Assembly: GCF_000241485.1 (NCBI RefSeq)
Contig: NZ_JH584241.1
Span: 168,746 to 218,644, forward strand
Length of the DNA stretch: 49,899 bases
Direction of reading: 5' to 3'
From: Sphingomonas sp. PAMC 26605
Lineage (GTDB): Bacteria > Pseudomonadota > Alphaproteobacteria > Sphingomonadales > Sphingomonadaceae
Below the pieces are notes generated by a model. It made no database searches. It saw nothing but the letters and a program-made list of their open reading frames with translations, and was not told where the DNA came from. Positions 24,464 to 33,060 of this stretch are shown here, piece by piece. The position numbers and the translations under genes are program-made. Positions within the stretch are counted from its first letter, which is position 1; each line of letters begins with the position of its first letter.

Positions 24464-25777
24464 TCAGTCGCGCGACGCCATCCGCCGGGCGAAATGGACC
24501 TCGACCGCGCGCTCGATGCTCTGCGCGATCCGGTGGCGGCCGTCGGCGCTGTCGATGAAATCGGCGTCGTGCGGGTTCGAGATATAGCCCGTCTCGAACA
24601 GGATCGAGGGCATGTCGGGCGCCTTGAGCACCATCAATGATGCCATGCGGTGGAAGTTGGGCTTGAGCGGCATCAGCGGCTGCGCCTCGCGGCCAAGCAG
24701 GCGGGCGAAGCTTGCAGAGGCGTTCATCGTCTCGCGCTGCGTCAGGTCGATCAGGATCGACGAGATGTCGGCCGAGGTCGAGGCGAGGTTGACGCCGGCG
24801 ATGATGTCGGCCTTGTTCTCGCGCGCCGCGAGCCGCGCCGATTCCTTGTCGGAGGCGACTTCGGACAGCGTGTAGACCGACGCGCCGCTGGCATTACCCG
24901 AACCGACGCTGTCGCAATGGATCGAGATGAACAGGTCGCCGCGCAGCCGCCGGGCGATGCCGAAGCGTTCCTGCAGGACCAGGAACCGGTCGTCGTCGCG
25001 CGTCAGCGCCACCCGCACGCGGCCAGACCGGAGCAGTTCGTCGCGGATCGCCTTGGCGATCTTGAGTGTCACGTCCTTCTCGCGCCGTCCGTCGATCGGC
25101 GAGATCGCACCGGGATCGACCCCGCCATGCCCGGCGTCGATCACCACCAAGGGACGGCTGTCGTCGTCGCCATAGATCCGCGGCAGCCCGGCGCTGCGCC
25201 GCGCGGGGGGGATCGGCACGGTGACTTGGTAGGCGCGCGTATCGACCGCCTGGACGGCGCCGATATTGAACGGCGGCAGGAAGCGCATTCGCCGCTCTCC
25301 CGCGGCACGGGCGAAGGCTGCATCGTCGACGGTGCGCAATTCGAGCGTCAACTCGCGCCCCTCGTGGCCGAACCGCCCCTCGGTGATCAGGGTCGGGCGC
25401 GTGAGATCGAACACGATCCGCACGCCGTTGGTGCCGCGCGGCGCGAGCCGCATCGCCGAGATCGCCCCGCCACTCGTCAATTCCCCGCCCGCGCGAGCGC
25501 CCTTTAGGTCGAGCGCGATCCGCTGCGGCTGTCCGAGAAGGAAGCTCGAGGCATCGCCGATCGGTTGATCGAAACGCAGCACGATCCGATCGTGCTTCAC
25601 CTCGACGCGCTCGATCGACGCCGCCCAGCCGGGGGCGCCGGCGAACCAGCAGGCCAGCAATGCGAGGAGGAACGACACTGCCCTGTAATGCAGCCGGATC
25701 GCCGGAGCGGTAAAGCGAAAAGGCGTTAGCCGGCCGGCGGTGGCGTGGCGGTCGATGGGAGCGGGGGCTGCGGTCAT
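24464..25777 (-). CDS. N-acetylmuramoyl-L-alanine amidase with AMIN domain
   Basis: AmiC-type amidases split septal peptidoglycan during daughter-cell separation. The 437-residue product has a basic N-terminus and signal anchor (about 34-53), an AMIN domain (about 55-150) and an Amidase_3 catalytic domain (about 210-430). The zinc ligands are in VIDAGHGGVDPG, the REKD segment, ISIHCDS and the late glutamate in FETGYISN. The start is uncertain: 25777 gives about 33 residues before the signal. It is divergent from rne. Confidence 0.88.
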   Translation of the reverse strand: MTAAPAPIDRHATAGRLTPFRFTAPAIRLHYRAVSFLLALLACWFAGAPGWAASIERVEVKHDRIVLRFDQPIGDASSFLLGQPQRIALDLKGARAGGELTSGGAISAMRLAPRGTNGVRIVFDLTRPTLITEGRFGHEGRELTLELRTVDDAAFARAAGERRMRFLPPFNIGAVQAVDTRAYQVTVPIPPARRSAGLPRIYGDDDSRPLVVIDAGHGGVDPGAISPIDGRREKDVTLKIAKAIRDELLRSGRVRVALTRDDDRFLVLQERFGIARRLRGDLFISIHCDSVGSGNASGASVYTLSEVASDKESARLAARENKADIIAGVNLASTSADISSILIDLTQRETMNASASFARLLGREAQPLMPLKPNFHRMASLMVLKAPDMPSILFETGYISNPHDADFIDSADGRHRIAQSIERAVEVHFARRMASRD

Positions 25778-26243
25778 GTCCTTGGCGTAGCGGGCGATGT
25801 CGCAAAGCCGCCTTGCCGGGCGCGGTTAATGCCGGGGTAGGCATAGTTTTGCCGGGGCGCGGCAAAAACCTGCCAGTTGCTGTGCGCGACGGGGAATGCT
25901 ACGCACTAGACAGTACTCCGATCACTGCCTGGTTCAGGCAGCGTTCAGGGCCACTTGGCCGACCCAAATCCTTTGGCGCGGCCCATCCAGGTTGACGTTC
26001 GCATGCTGCATTTATCCCGTCCCTCGCTCCGCCCGGCTCTTGCCGGCGGGATTGCGGGCGCGCGGGGTGTTCCAGGCCGGAAGGCGGAGCGTGCAGTGCG
26101 AGCAGAGGCAGTTTTCGTACCCACCCAGGGCGGCGAACCAGGCGACCTTTTCGCCGGGACGAGCCCTTTCATACATCGCGCGCGACCAGCGCCACGGCGC
26201 TCAGCGCCCCTGGCCCCTGCGCCGCGCGACCGGAGAATATTAC
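25778..26243 (+). promoter_or_regulatory. Divergent control region and long rne leader
   Basis: No gene is seen in this 466-bp region. TTTTGCC (25847-25853) and GGCAAAA (25861-25867) form a 7-base inverted repeat near the amidase side. A weak promoter candidate for rne is TTGCTG-17 bases-TACGCA near 25876-25904. This would give an rne leader of more than 300 bases, consistent with the leader-based autoregulation known for rne in other proteobacteria. That link is inferred. Confidence 0.35.
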
Positions 26244-29129
26244 ATGACCACGCGTATGCTGATCGACGCACGGCACCGGGAGGAAACCCGCGTTGCTGTC
26301 GTCAAGGGAAACCGAATCGAAGAGTTTGATTTCGAGAGTGCCGAGCGCAAGCAGCTCAAGGGAAATATCTATCTGGCCAAGGTGACGCGCGTCGAGCCGT
26401 CGCTGCAGGCCGCATTCATCGATTACGGCGGCAACCGCCATGGCTTCCTCGCCTTCAGCGAGATCCATCCCGATTATTACCAGATCCCCAAGGAAGATCG
26501 CGACGCGCTCCTGCGCGAAGAGGCCGAGCATGCCGCTGAAGAAGCTGCATTGCGCGCCCAGCAGGACGCCGAAGACGATCTCCATGACGACGAGCACGAA
26601 GACGACGGCTTCGAGCGCGATTCGGACGTGGACGAAGCCTCGATCGAGCGCTTTGACGATGACGGCGGGCACGAGCCCGACGTCGAAGTCGTCGCCGAGG
26701 GCGAAGCGCGCGGTGGCGAAGGCCGTGGCCGGCGCCGCAAGCGGTCTGCTTCGGACGATGCCGCCGACGATCTGCAGCAGCGCCGCACCTCGCTGCGCCA
26801 TCGCTACAAGATCCAGGACGTCATCCGGCGCCGCCAGGTGCTGCTCGTCCAGGTCGTCAAGGAAGAGCGCGGCAACAAGGGCGCCGCGCTGACGACCTAT
26901 TTGTCGCTTGCCGGCCGTTACTGCGTGCTGATGCCCAACACGTCGCATGGCGGCGGGATCAGCCGCAAGATTTCGAACGCGGGCGATCGCAAGCGTCTGA
27001 AGTCGATCATGGCCGACATGAAGTTGCCGCCCTCGATGGGCTGCATCGTGCGCACTGCAGGCCTCCAGCGCACGCGCCAGGAAATCAAGCGCGACTTCGA
27101 TTATCTCGCCCGGCTGTGGGACGGGATCCGCGAGACCACGCTCACCTCGTCGGCGCCGGCGCTCGTCTATGGCGACAGCGACCTGATGAAGCGCGCGATC
27201 CGCGACATCTATAATAAGGAGATCGACGAGGTCATCGTCGAGGGCACCGAGGGCTATCAGCACGCCCGTGAGTTCATGAAGCTCCTGATGCCGAGCCACG
27301 CCCGCAAGGTGAAGCATTACAGCGACCCCGTGCCGCTGTTCCAACGCGCCGGCGTCGAAGAGCAGCTTTCGGCGATGTACCACCCGGTGGTGCAGCTCAA
27401 GTCTGGCGGGTACCTCGTCATCAACCCGACCGAAGCGCTGGTGTCGATCGACATCAACTCGGGCCGTTCGACGCGCGAGCATTCGATCGAGCAGACCGCG
27501 ACCGCGACCAACCTCGAGGCTGCCGCCGAGATCGCCCGCCAGCTGCGGCTGCGCGACATGGCCGGGCTCGTCGTCATCGACTTCATCGACATGGACAACG
27601 GCTCGAACGTCCGCAAGGTCGAGAAGGCGATGAAGGAAGCGCTCAAGAACGATCGCGCGCGCATCCAGATCGGCCGCATCTCGTCGTTCGGGCTGATGGA
27701 AATGAGCCGCCAGCGCCTGCGCACCGGCGTGCTCGAAGCCTCGACCCGGCCGTGCCCGCATTGCGAAGGGACGGGCTTCGTCCGCACCGCGTCGTCGTCG
27801 GGCATCGCCGCATTGCGCATGCTCGAGGATGAAGCCGCGCAGGGTCGCGGGTCGCAGCTGCTGCTGCGCGCCAGCCAGGAAGCGGCGTTCTACCTGCTCA
27901 ACCGCAAGCGCGGCGAGCTGGCCGAGATCGAGGAGCGCTACGGCGTGATGATCGAGATCGCGCCCGACGGCGAGCAGGAGGGCGCGCGCGTCTCGGTCGA
28001 GGTCTCGGGACCGCCGCCGGCGTACACGCCGCGCTTCGATGCGCCGATCGAGGAGATCGAGGAAGATTTCGTCGAGGACGAGATCGAAGACGAGATCGAG
28101 GAAGAGGAAGAGGAGCAGCCCAAGGCCGCCCGCGAGCCGCGTGCTCCGCGTGAGCGCAGCGAGGCTGTGGCTGGCGAGGACGAGGCCGGTTCGCGCCGTC
28201 GCCGTCGCCGTCGCGGGCGTCGCGGTCGCGCGCGTCCCGAGGGTGAGGGTGCCGAGGGCGAGGCGCTGGGTGAGGGCGAGGCTTTCGAAGCCGGCGAGAC
28301 CGACGCGAGCGATCTCGAGCTCGACAGTGCCGATGCCGAGGACGAGGGTGCAGCCACGGCCGAGTTCGCAGCCGACGGCAGCGACGCTGGCGCCGCTGAA
28401 GGGGGTCGTCGCCGGCGTGGTCGTCGCGGTCGTCGCGGCGGTCGTCGCAACGATGGCGAGCAGGTCGCCGGTGAGCAGGACGCCGGTGTGTCCGACGCGG
28501 AAGCGGTTTCGACAGAGGCTGCCGTGACTGTGTCCGCCGACGATGCGGCGCCCGCCGTCGCACCGGCCGAGTCGCCCGAAGCCGAGCCCGAAGCGGAGGC
28601 GCCCAAAAAGGGTCGTCGTCGCCCCAAGGCTCGCGAGGCCGAGCCCAAGGCCAAGCCCGCCAAGGCCAAGGCTGCAGCGGCCGTGGTAGCGGAAGATGCG
28701 GCCGAACCGGCGGAAGCAACCGCGCTCGAAGCCGATGCGGCCGTCGTCGCCGATGCCAAGCCCAAGCGCACGCGTCGCAAGAAGGCGTCCGAGCCGATCG
28801 CGGCCGAGGTCGCGCCCGCCGACGAGACCAGCGCGACGATGGATGTGCCGGTGTCGGAAACGCCGCCCGTCAAGCCCAAGCGGACCCGCAAGCCCAAGGC
28901 CGCGATAGCCGAGGCCGCCGCCGTCGAGCCCGACGTCGGCAGCGCCCCGGTTCCTGGCGCAGCGCCGTCCGCCAGCGAGTCTCCGACGGCGGTGGTGGCC
29001 CCGCCCGAGGTCAGCGACGCTGCGACCGAGACCGACGACGCCCGGCCGCAGACGGGGGCGATCGACCCAGACCCGGGCGAGGCCGGCAGCCCGCGTCGCG
29101 GCTGGTGGCAGCGCACTTTCGGCGCCTAA
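26244..29129 (+). CDS. rne: Ribonuclease E
   Basis: RNase E is the main endonuclease of mRNA decay and rRNA maturation and a scaffold for the degradosome. The 961-residue product starts at the ATG at 26244 (GGAG upstream). Its S1 domain begins near 35 and is interrupted at about 83-180 by an acidic insert (DDLHDDEHEDDG type), as in other alphaproteobacteria. The DNase-I-like core has catalytic aspartates in SIDINSGR (~402) and VVIDFIDMDN (~446). The Zn-link CPHCEGTG is near 503. From about 600 the tail is disordered: Glu-rich, Arg-rich (RRRRRRGRRGRA) and Lys/Pro/Ala blocks. Confidence 0.96.
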   Translation: MTTRMLIDARHREETRVAVVKGNRIEEFDFESAERKQLKGNIYLAKVTRVEPSLQAAFIDYGGNRHGFLAFSEIHPDYYQIPKEDRDALLREEAEHAAEEAALRAQQDAEDDLHDDEHEDDGFERDSDVDEASIERFDDDGGHEPDVEVVAEGEARGGEGRGRRRKRSASDDAADDLQQRRTSLRHRYKIQDVIRRRQVLLVQVVKEERGNKGAALTTYLSLAGRYCVLMPNTSHGGGISRKISNAGDRKRLKSIMADMKLPPSMGCIVRTAGLQRTRQEIKRDFDYLARLWDGIRETTLTSSAPALVYGDSDLMKRAIRDIYNKEIDEVIVEGTEGYQHAREFMKLLMPSHARKVKHYSDPVPLFQRAGVEEQLSAMYHPVVQLKSGGYLVINPTEALVSIDINSGRSTREHSIEQTATATNLEAAAEIARQLRLRDMAGLVVIDFIDMDNGSNVRKVEKAMKEALKNDRARIQIGRISSFGLMEMSRQRLRTGVLEASTRPCPHCEGTGFVRTASSSGIAALRMLEDEAAQGRGSQLLLRASQEAAFYLLNRKRGELAEIEERYGVMIEIAPDGEQEGARVSVEVSGPPPAYTPRFDAPIEEIEEDFVEDEIEDEIEEEEEEQPKAAREPRAPRERSEAVAGEDEAGSRRRRRRRGRRGRARPEGEGAEGEALGEGEAFEAGETDASDLELDSADAEDEGAATAEFAADGSDAGAAEGGRRRRGRRGRRGGRRNDGEQVAGEQDAGVSDAEAVSTEAAVTVSADDAAPAVAPAESPEAEPEAEAPKKGRRRPKAREAEPKAKPAKAKAAAAVVAEDAAEPAEATALEADAAVVADAKPKRTRRKKASEPIAAEVAPADETSATMDVPVSETPPVKPKRTRKPKAAIAEAAAVEPDVGSAPVPGAAPSASESPTAVVAPPEVSDAATETDDARPQTGAIDPDPGEAGSPRRGWWQRTFGA

Positions 29130-29136
29130 CCGCTTT

Positions 29137-29172
29137 GAGATCGCAGTCCCGCTTCGGCGGGGCTGCGATCTC
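29137..29172 (+). terminator. Strong hairpin after rne
   Basis: The 10-base arms GAGATCGCAG and CTGCGATCTC enclose a CCCGC-TTCG-GCGGG hairpin with a stable TTCG tetraloop. It begins 7 bases past the rne stop. There is no T tract, so it is terminator-like or a 3' stabilising element. Confidence 0.6.
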
Positions 29173-29534
29173 GCGCTTGCGGTTCCGATCGGCTCCGCTC
29201 GAAATCCGCGGCCGTGCCTACCCCGCGTTACGTCCAGCCAGCATCAGCGATAGGTCGCGCCCAGGTTGGTCTGCATTCCGCCGGCCAAGCGTGCTGAAGC
29301 GGTTTCGGCCTCATTTGATAACCGTAGACCCTACGGCCTTGGCCGCTCGTAGGAATTATGGCTGCACGATCCGGCGGTGACGCGGACACGCTTGCCCTTA
29401 CCTACGCCCCCCTTTTCAAGATGAACCGAAAATGAATGGAGCCGTTTAGGCTCGATCTTGCCGGCTGCGCTAACGCTTCGTCGATCCAAGTTCCGGGCCG
29501 GGCGGCGTCCGGTTCGCAAGAGATGGGACCGACG
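29173..29534 (+). other. Intergenic region upstream of the MFS gene
   Basis: Beyond the rne hairpin I see no gene or repeat here. The reading frame of the MFS gene is open from 29436, but the first 33 codons have no membrane-protein character. The region presumably holds the promoter for the operon at 29535-32946. Confidence 0.4.
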
Positions 29535-30821
29535 ATGACGACTATCGCAGGCGAGGGGAGGCAGGACACGCCGACCGATGAGCAACGCCAGGGCAAGCGC
29601 GGACTGCAGGCGCTCAATTTTTTCATGGCCGACATGCAGGCTGGGATCGGGCCGTTCCTCGGTGTCTTCCTTCAGCAGCGCGGCTGGACGGCTGGGCCGA
29701 TCGGCACGGTGATGACCGCGGGCGGGATCGCGGGCATGCTGATGACGGCACCGGCGGGCGCGTTCATCGATCATACCGAGAAAAAGCGGCTCGTCGTGAT
29801 CGTCACCGGCATCGCGACGGTGGTGGCGTCGCTCCTGATCCTGCTGTCGCAATCGGCGTGGGTCGTCACTGTCAGCCAGGTCGCGACCGCGATCGCCGGC
29901 GCGGCGATCGGTCCCGCCGTCGCGGGGATGACGCTCGGCATCGTCCGGCAAAAAGGCTTCAATGCGCAGAACGGGCGCAACCAGGCGTGGAACCATGCCG
30001 GTAACATGATCGGCGCGGGGCTGTCGGGCTATCTCGGCTATCGCTTCGGCATGCCTGCGATCTTCTATCTCGCCGCAGTGTTCGGCGTCCTGGCGATCAT
30101 CACGGTCCTGACGATCCCCGAATCGGCGATCGATCATCGCGCGGCGCGCGGTCTCGAGGGGAAGGGCGACGGAGAGGAGGACGGCGGCGGCAAGGCCGAG
30201 GGGCTTCGCGCCTTGCTCAGCAACAAGCCCATGCTGATCCTGGCGGCGGCGCTGGCGTGCTTCCACCTCGGCAATGGCGCGATGCTGCCGCTGTATGGCC
30301 TGGCGGTGGTCGGCGCGGGAAAGGGCAACGCTGCGCTGTTCGTCGCGCAGACCGTCGTCGTCGCGCAGGCGGTGATGATCGTCGCCTCGCTCGCGGCGAT
30401 GCGGATGGCGTCGGGCAAGGGCTATTGGCTGGTAATGCTGATCTCGTTCGCCGCGCTGCCGCTGCGCGGCGCATTGGCGGGCACGTTCATCGAACAGTGG
30501 GGCGTGTGGCCGGTCCAGGCGCTCGACGGGATCGGCGCGGGGCTGCAGAGCGTCGCGGTGCCGGGACTTGTCGCCTGCCTGCTCAACGGGACTGGTCGGG
30601 TCAATGTCGGGCAGGGCGCGGTGATGACAGTGCAAGGCGTCGGCGCCTCGCTCAGCCCGGCGATCGGAGGGTGGCTGGCGCAGGCGCTCGGCTATCACGT
30701 CGCCTTCTACGTCCTCGGCAGCTTCGCGTTGATCAGCATAGCGCTGTGGATCGGCTTTGCCGGAACGTTGCGTCCGGCCTGCGCGGGCGCGCGCGACAGC
30801 GAGGGAGACGACGCGCAATGA
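29535..30821 (+). CDS. MFS transporter
   Basis: The roughly 428-residue product has about 12 hydrophobic helices and a central charged loop (about 190-215, GKGDGEEDGGGKAEG). The loop between helices 2 and 3 is AFIDHTEKKR, the MFS motif A position. The substrate is not apparent. The ATG at 29535 has GGGA 6 bases upstream; ATGs at 29523 and 29436 are alternatives. The stop overlaps the start of the metallophosphoesterase gene (ATGA). Confidence 0.8.
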   Translation: MTTIAGEGRQDTPTDEQRQGKRGLQALNFFMADMQAGIGPFLGVFLQQRGWTAGPIGTVMTAGGIAGMLMTAPAGAFIDHTEKKRLVVIVTGIATVVASLLILLSQSAWVVTVSQVATAIAGAAIGPAVAGMTLGIVRQKGFNAQNGRNQAWNHAGNMIGAGLSGYLGYRFGMPAIFYLAAVFGVLAIITVLTIPESAIDHRAARGLEGKGDGEEDGGGKAEGLRALLSNKPMLILAAALACFHLGNGAMLPLYGLAVVGAGKGNAALFVAQTVVVAQAVMIVASLAAMRMASGKGYWLVMLISFAALPLRGALAGTFIEQWGVWPVQALDGIGAGLQSVAVPGLVACLLNGTGRVNVGQGAVMTVQGVGASLSPAIGGWLAQALGYHVAFYVLGSFALISIALWIGFAGTLRPACAGARDSEGDDAQ

Positions 30822-31699
30822 CCCCGATGATCAGCTGGATCCATATCGGCGATCTCCACATGGACGAGGCCGATGGCTGGCAGAGCCGCGACCGACTTGC
30901 CGCGGTCGTCGCAGAACTGAACGCGCAGGTCGGGAGGGCGGCGGACTTCGTGTTCCTGCCGGGCGACAACGCCAACCACGCCACGCTCGAGCAATATCGC
31001 GTAATCGCCGAGACGCTGGCGCCGCTGCAGCTGCCATGGCGCGCGATCGCGGGCGATCTCGCCGCCGATGGCGAAGCGATCGCGCGCAGTTTCGCCGATG
31101 CGCGCGTCGCCTTCGTCGACACCGGTCACACACATTACAACGAACTGCTCAACGACGGCCGCGTGATCTATGGCGCGACGCGCTCGACCGGGCAGATTGA
31201 GGAGGATGGCGGCAGGCCGGGCTATGCATTGGTCTCGATCCACGACCGCGTACCGAGCTGGCGCTTCAAACGGCTCGGCAGCGACTGGCCGTTCGTCCAG
31301 ATCGTCGCGCCCGCGGACATCCGGATGGTGACCCGCCCCGCCGATCCGCGCCAGGTGCCGCGTCCGGGACCGGTCGAGATCGTCGCCAAATGCTTTGGTA
31401 GAGCGGCCGAGCCGCTCGTGCTGATGATCGACGACGCGCAGAGTATCGCGATGGAGCCGATCCCCGACACGGCGCTATGGCGCGCGGACCTAGCGCTCGA
31501 CGCCGGCCTGCACCACGTGAGCGTGGCGAGCGGCGGAGATCGCGACACGATCCAGATCCTGGTGCGCGCGAGCGACTCGGTTCCGAAGCGCGGAACGCCC
31601 GATGCGCCGGGTCGCGATTTCCACACGCTGGGCGCATGGCCCGAACACGGGATCGAGGGCACGCAACTCGGCCCCAACAAGAATGGCAGGCGCTGGTGA
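30818..31699 (+). CDS. Metallophosphoesterase, internally shortened
   Basis: The 293-residue product has the first calcineurin-like motif IHIGDLHMDE (Asp12, His14), the second as LPGDNANHA (Asp50, with Asn51 next to it), and the last as GHTH at 103-106. The GNHD motif and the following histidine are missing: residues 78-85 read AGDLAADG and lead into GHTH only 22 residues later. About 60-80 residues seem to have been lost in frame. A C-terminal beta-rich domain (about 150-293) is intact. Overlaps with both neighbours are 4 and 1 bp, so it is still in an operon. Confidence 0.7.
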   Translation: MTPMISWIHIGDLHMDEADGWQSRDRLAAVVAELNAQVGRAADFVFLPGDNANHATLEQYRVIAETLAPLQLPWRAIAGDLAADGEAIARSFADARVAFVDTGHTHYNELLNDGRVIYGATRSTGQIEEDGGRPGYALVSIHDRVPSWRFKRLGSDWPFVQIVAPADIRMVTRPADPRQVPRPGPVEIVAKCFGRAAEPLVLMIDDAQSIAMEPIPDTALWRADLALDAGLHHVSVASGGDRDTIQILVRASDSVPKRGTPDAPGRDFHTLGAWPEHGIEGTQLGPNKNGRRW

Positions 31700-32946
31700 T
31701 GCTCGCGACAGGGGCGACGTGGGGCATCTGTGCCGCCGCGACGGCTGGAGTGATCGCGCGGCCGTTCCGCCTGCCCGAGGCGATCTGGGCGGTGCTGGGC
31801 GCTGGGCTGCTCATCGTCTTCGGGCTGATGCCGTTCCCGGCGGCGCTCGGCGCGGTCGCGAAGGGGCTCGACGTCTATCTGTTCCTGATCGGCATGATGG
31901 TGCTGAGTGAGGCGGCGCGCGAGCAGGGGCTGTTCGACTGGATCGCCTCGACCGCCGCGATCAACGCGCGGGGATCGTCGGCGCGGCTGTTCGTGCTGGT
32001 CTACGCGACCGGCATCGTCACGACGACCTTCCTTTCGAACGATGCGACAGCGGTCGTGCTGACCCCTGCCGTCTACGCCGCGGCGAAAAAGGCCAAGGCC
32101 GAGCCGTTGCCGCTGCTGTTCGCCTGCGCGCTGATCGCCAATGCGGCGAGCTTCGTCCTGCCGATCTCCAATCCCGCCAATCTGGTGCTGTACGGCGGCA
32201 AGATGCCACCGCTCGGCACCTGGTTCGGTGCGTTCGCGCTGCCGTCGGTCGCGGCGATCGCGGTGACGTTCGCTTTGCTACGCTGGGTCGAACGCGAGCG
32301 TCTCGCCGGGGCGTGCAACAGCGATGTCGCGCGCGATCCGCTGTCTCCTGCAGGCAAGGCCGCGCTGACCGGCATCGTTGCCACCGCGGGGCTGCTGATC
32401 GTCATGTCGGCGCTCGACCAGCCGCTCGGCCTGCCGACCTGCCTCGCGGGGCTCGCGACCATGCTCGGCGTGTGCGCGCTGGCCAAGCACTCGCCGCTCG
32501 CGCTGGCGCGCTCGGTGTCGTGGAGCGTGCTGCCGCTGGTCGCGGGATTGTTCGTGCTCGTCGAGGCGCTCGACCGGACCGGGGTGATCCGGCACATCGC
32601 CGGGGCGTTGCAGGCCGCTGCGGCGAACCCGGCGCAGGGCGCGGCCGTGTCCGGAACGGTACTCGCCTTTGCCAGCAACCTGATGAACAACCTGCCCGCC
32701 GGGCTCGTCGCGAGCACCGCGGTCGCGCAGGTCCATCCGCCGCGGTTGATCGTCGACGCCTTGCTGATCGGGGTCGATCTCGGGCCGAACCTGTCGGTCA
32801 CCGGGTCGCTGGCGACGATCCTGTGGCTGCAGGCGATCCGCCGCGAGGGCGAGGACGTCGGCTTCTGGCGTTTTCTCAAGGTCGGCGCGGCGACGATGGT
32901 CCCGGCGCTCGCCGCGGCGCTCGGGGCGCGTTTGCTGATCGGCTGA
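31699..32946 (+). CDS. ArsB/SLC13-type anion transporter
   Basis: The 415-residue membrane protein has about 10-11 helices. Motifs include TTTFLSNDATAVVLTPAV near 118-135 and PISNPANLVLYGG near 157-169, plus a symmetric second half with ASNLMNNLPAGL and GVDLGPNLSVTGSLA. These paired re-entrant motifs are characteristic of the ion transporter superfamily (ArsB, NhaD, SLC13). Arsenite export is possible, but there is no ArsR or ArsC nearby. The ATG overlaps the upstream stop (TGATG). Confidence 0.75.
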   Translation: MLATGATWGICAAATAGVIARPFRLPEAIWAVLGAGLLIVFGLMPFPAALGAVAKGLDVYLFLIGMMVLSEAAREQGLFDWIASTAAINARGSSARLFVLVYATGIVTTTFLSNDATAVVLTPAVYAAAKKAKAEPLPLLFACALIANAASFVLPISNPANLVLYGGKMPPLGTWFGAFALPSVAAIAVTFALLRWVERERLAGACNSDVARDPLSPAGKAALTGIVATAGLLIVMSALDQPLGLPTCLAGLATMLGVCALAKHSPLALARSVSWSVLPLVAGLFVLVEALDRTGVIRHIAGALQAAAANPAQGAAVSGTVLAFASNLMNNLPAGLVASTAVAQVHPPRLIVDALLIGVDLGPNLSVTGSLATILWLQAIRREGEDVGFWRFLKVGAATMVPALAAALGARLLIG

Positions 32947-33060
32947 GCCGCTCGGTCTATATCTCTCCCAATTCGCACGATAAGACCGGGGCTGACACCC
33001 GTAGCATGCGCTACCGCATGATACGGACGCGACCCCGGGGGGCGCGCGAAACGCAAGGGG

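Noticed and set aside
26169..27761. A 530-codon minus-strand frame opposite rne
   Set aside because: Shadow of the RNase E catalytic region.
28100..29100. Tandem DNA repeats in the rne 3' region
   Set aside because: The repetitive look comes from Arg-, Glu- and Ala/Lys/Pro-rich low-complexity protein sequence typical of RNase E tails, without a regular unit.
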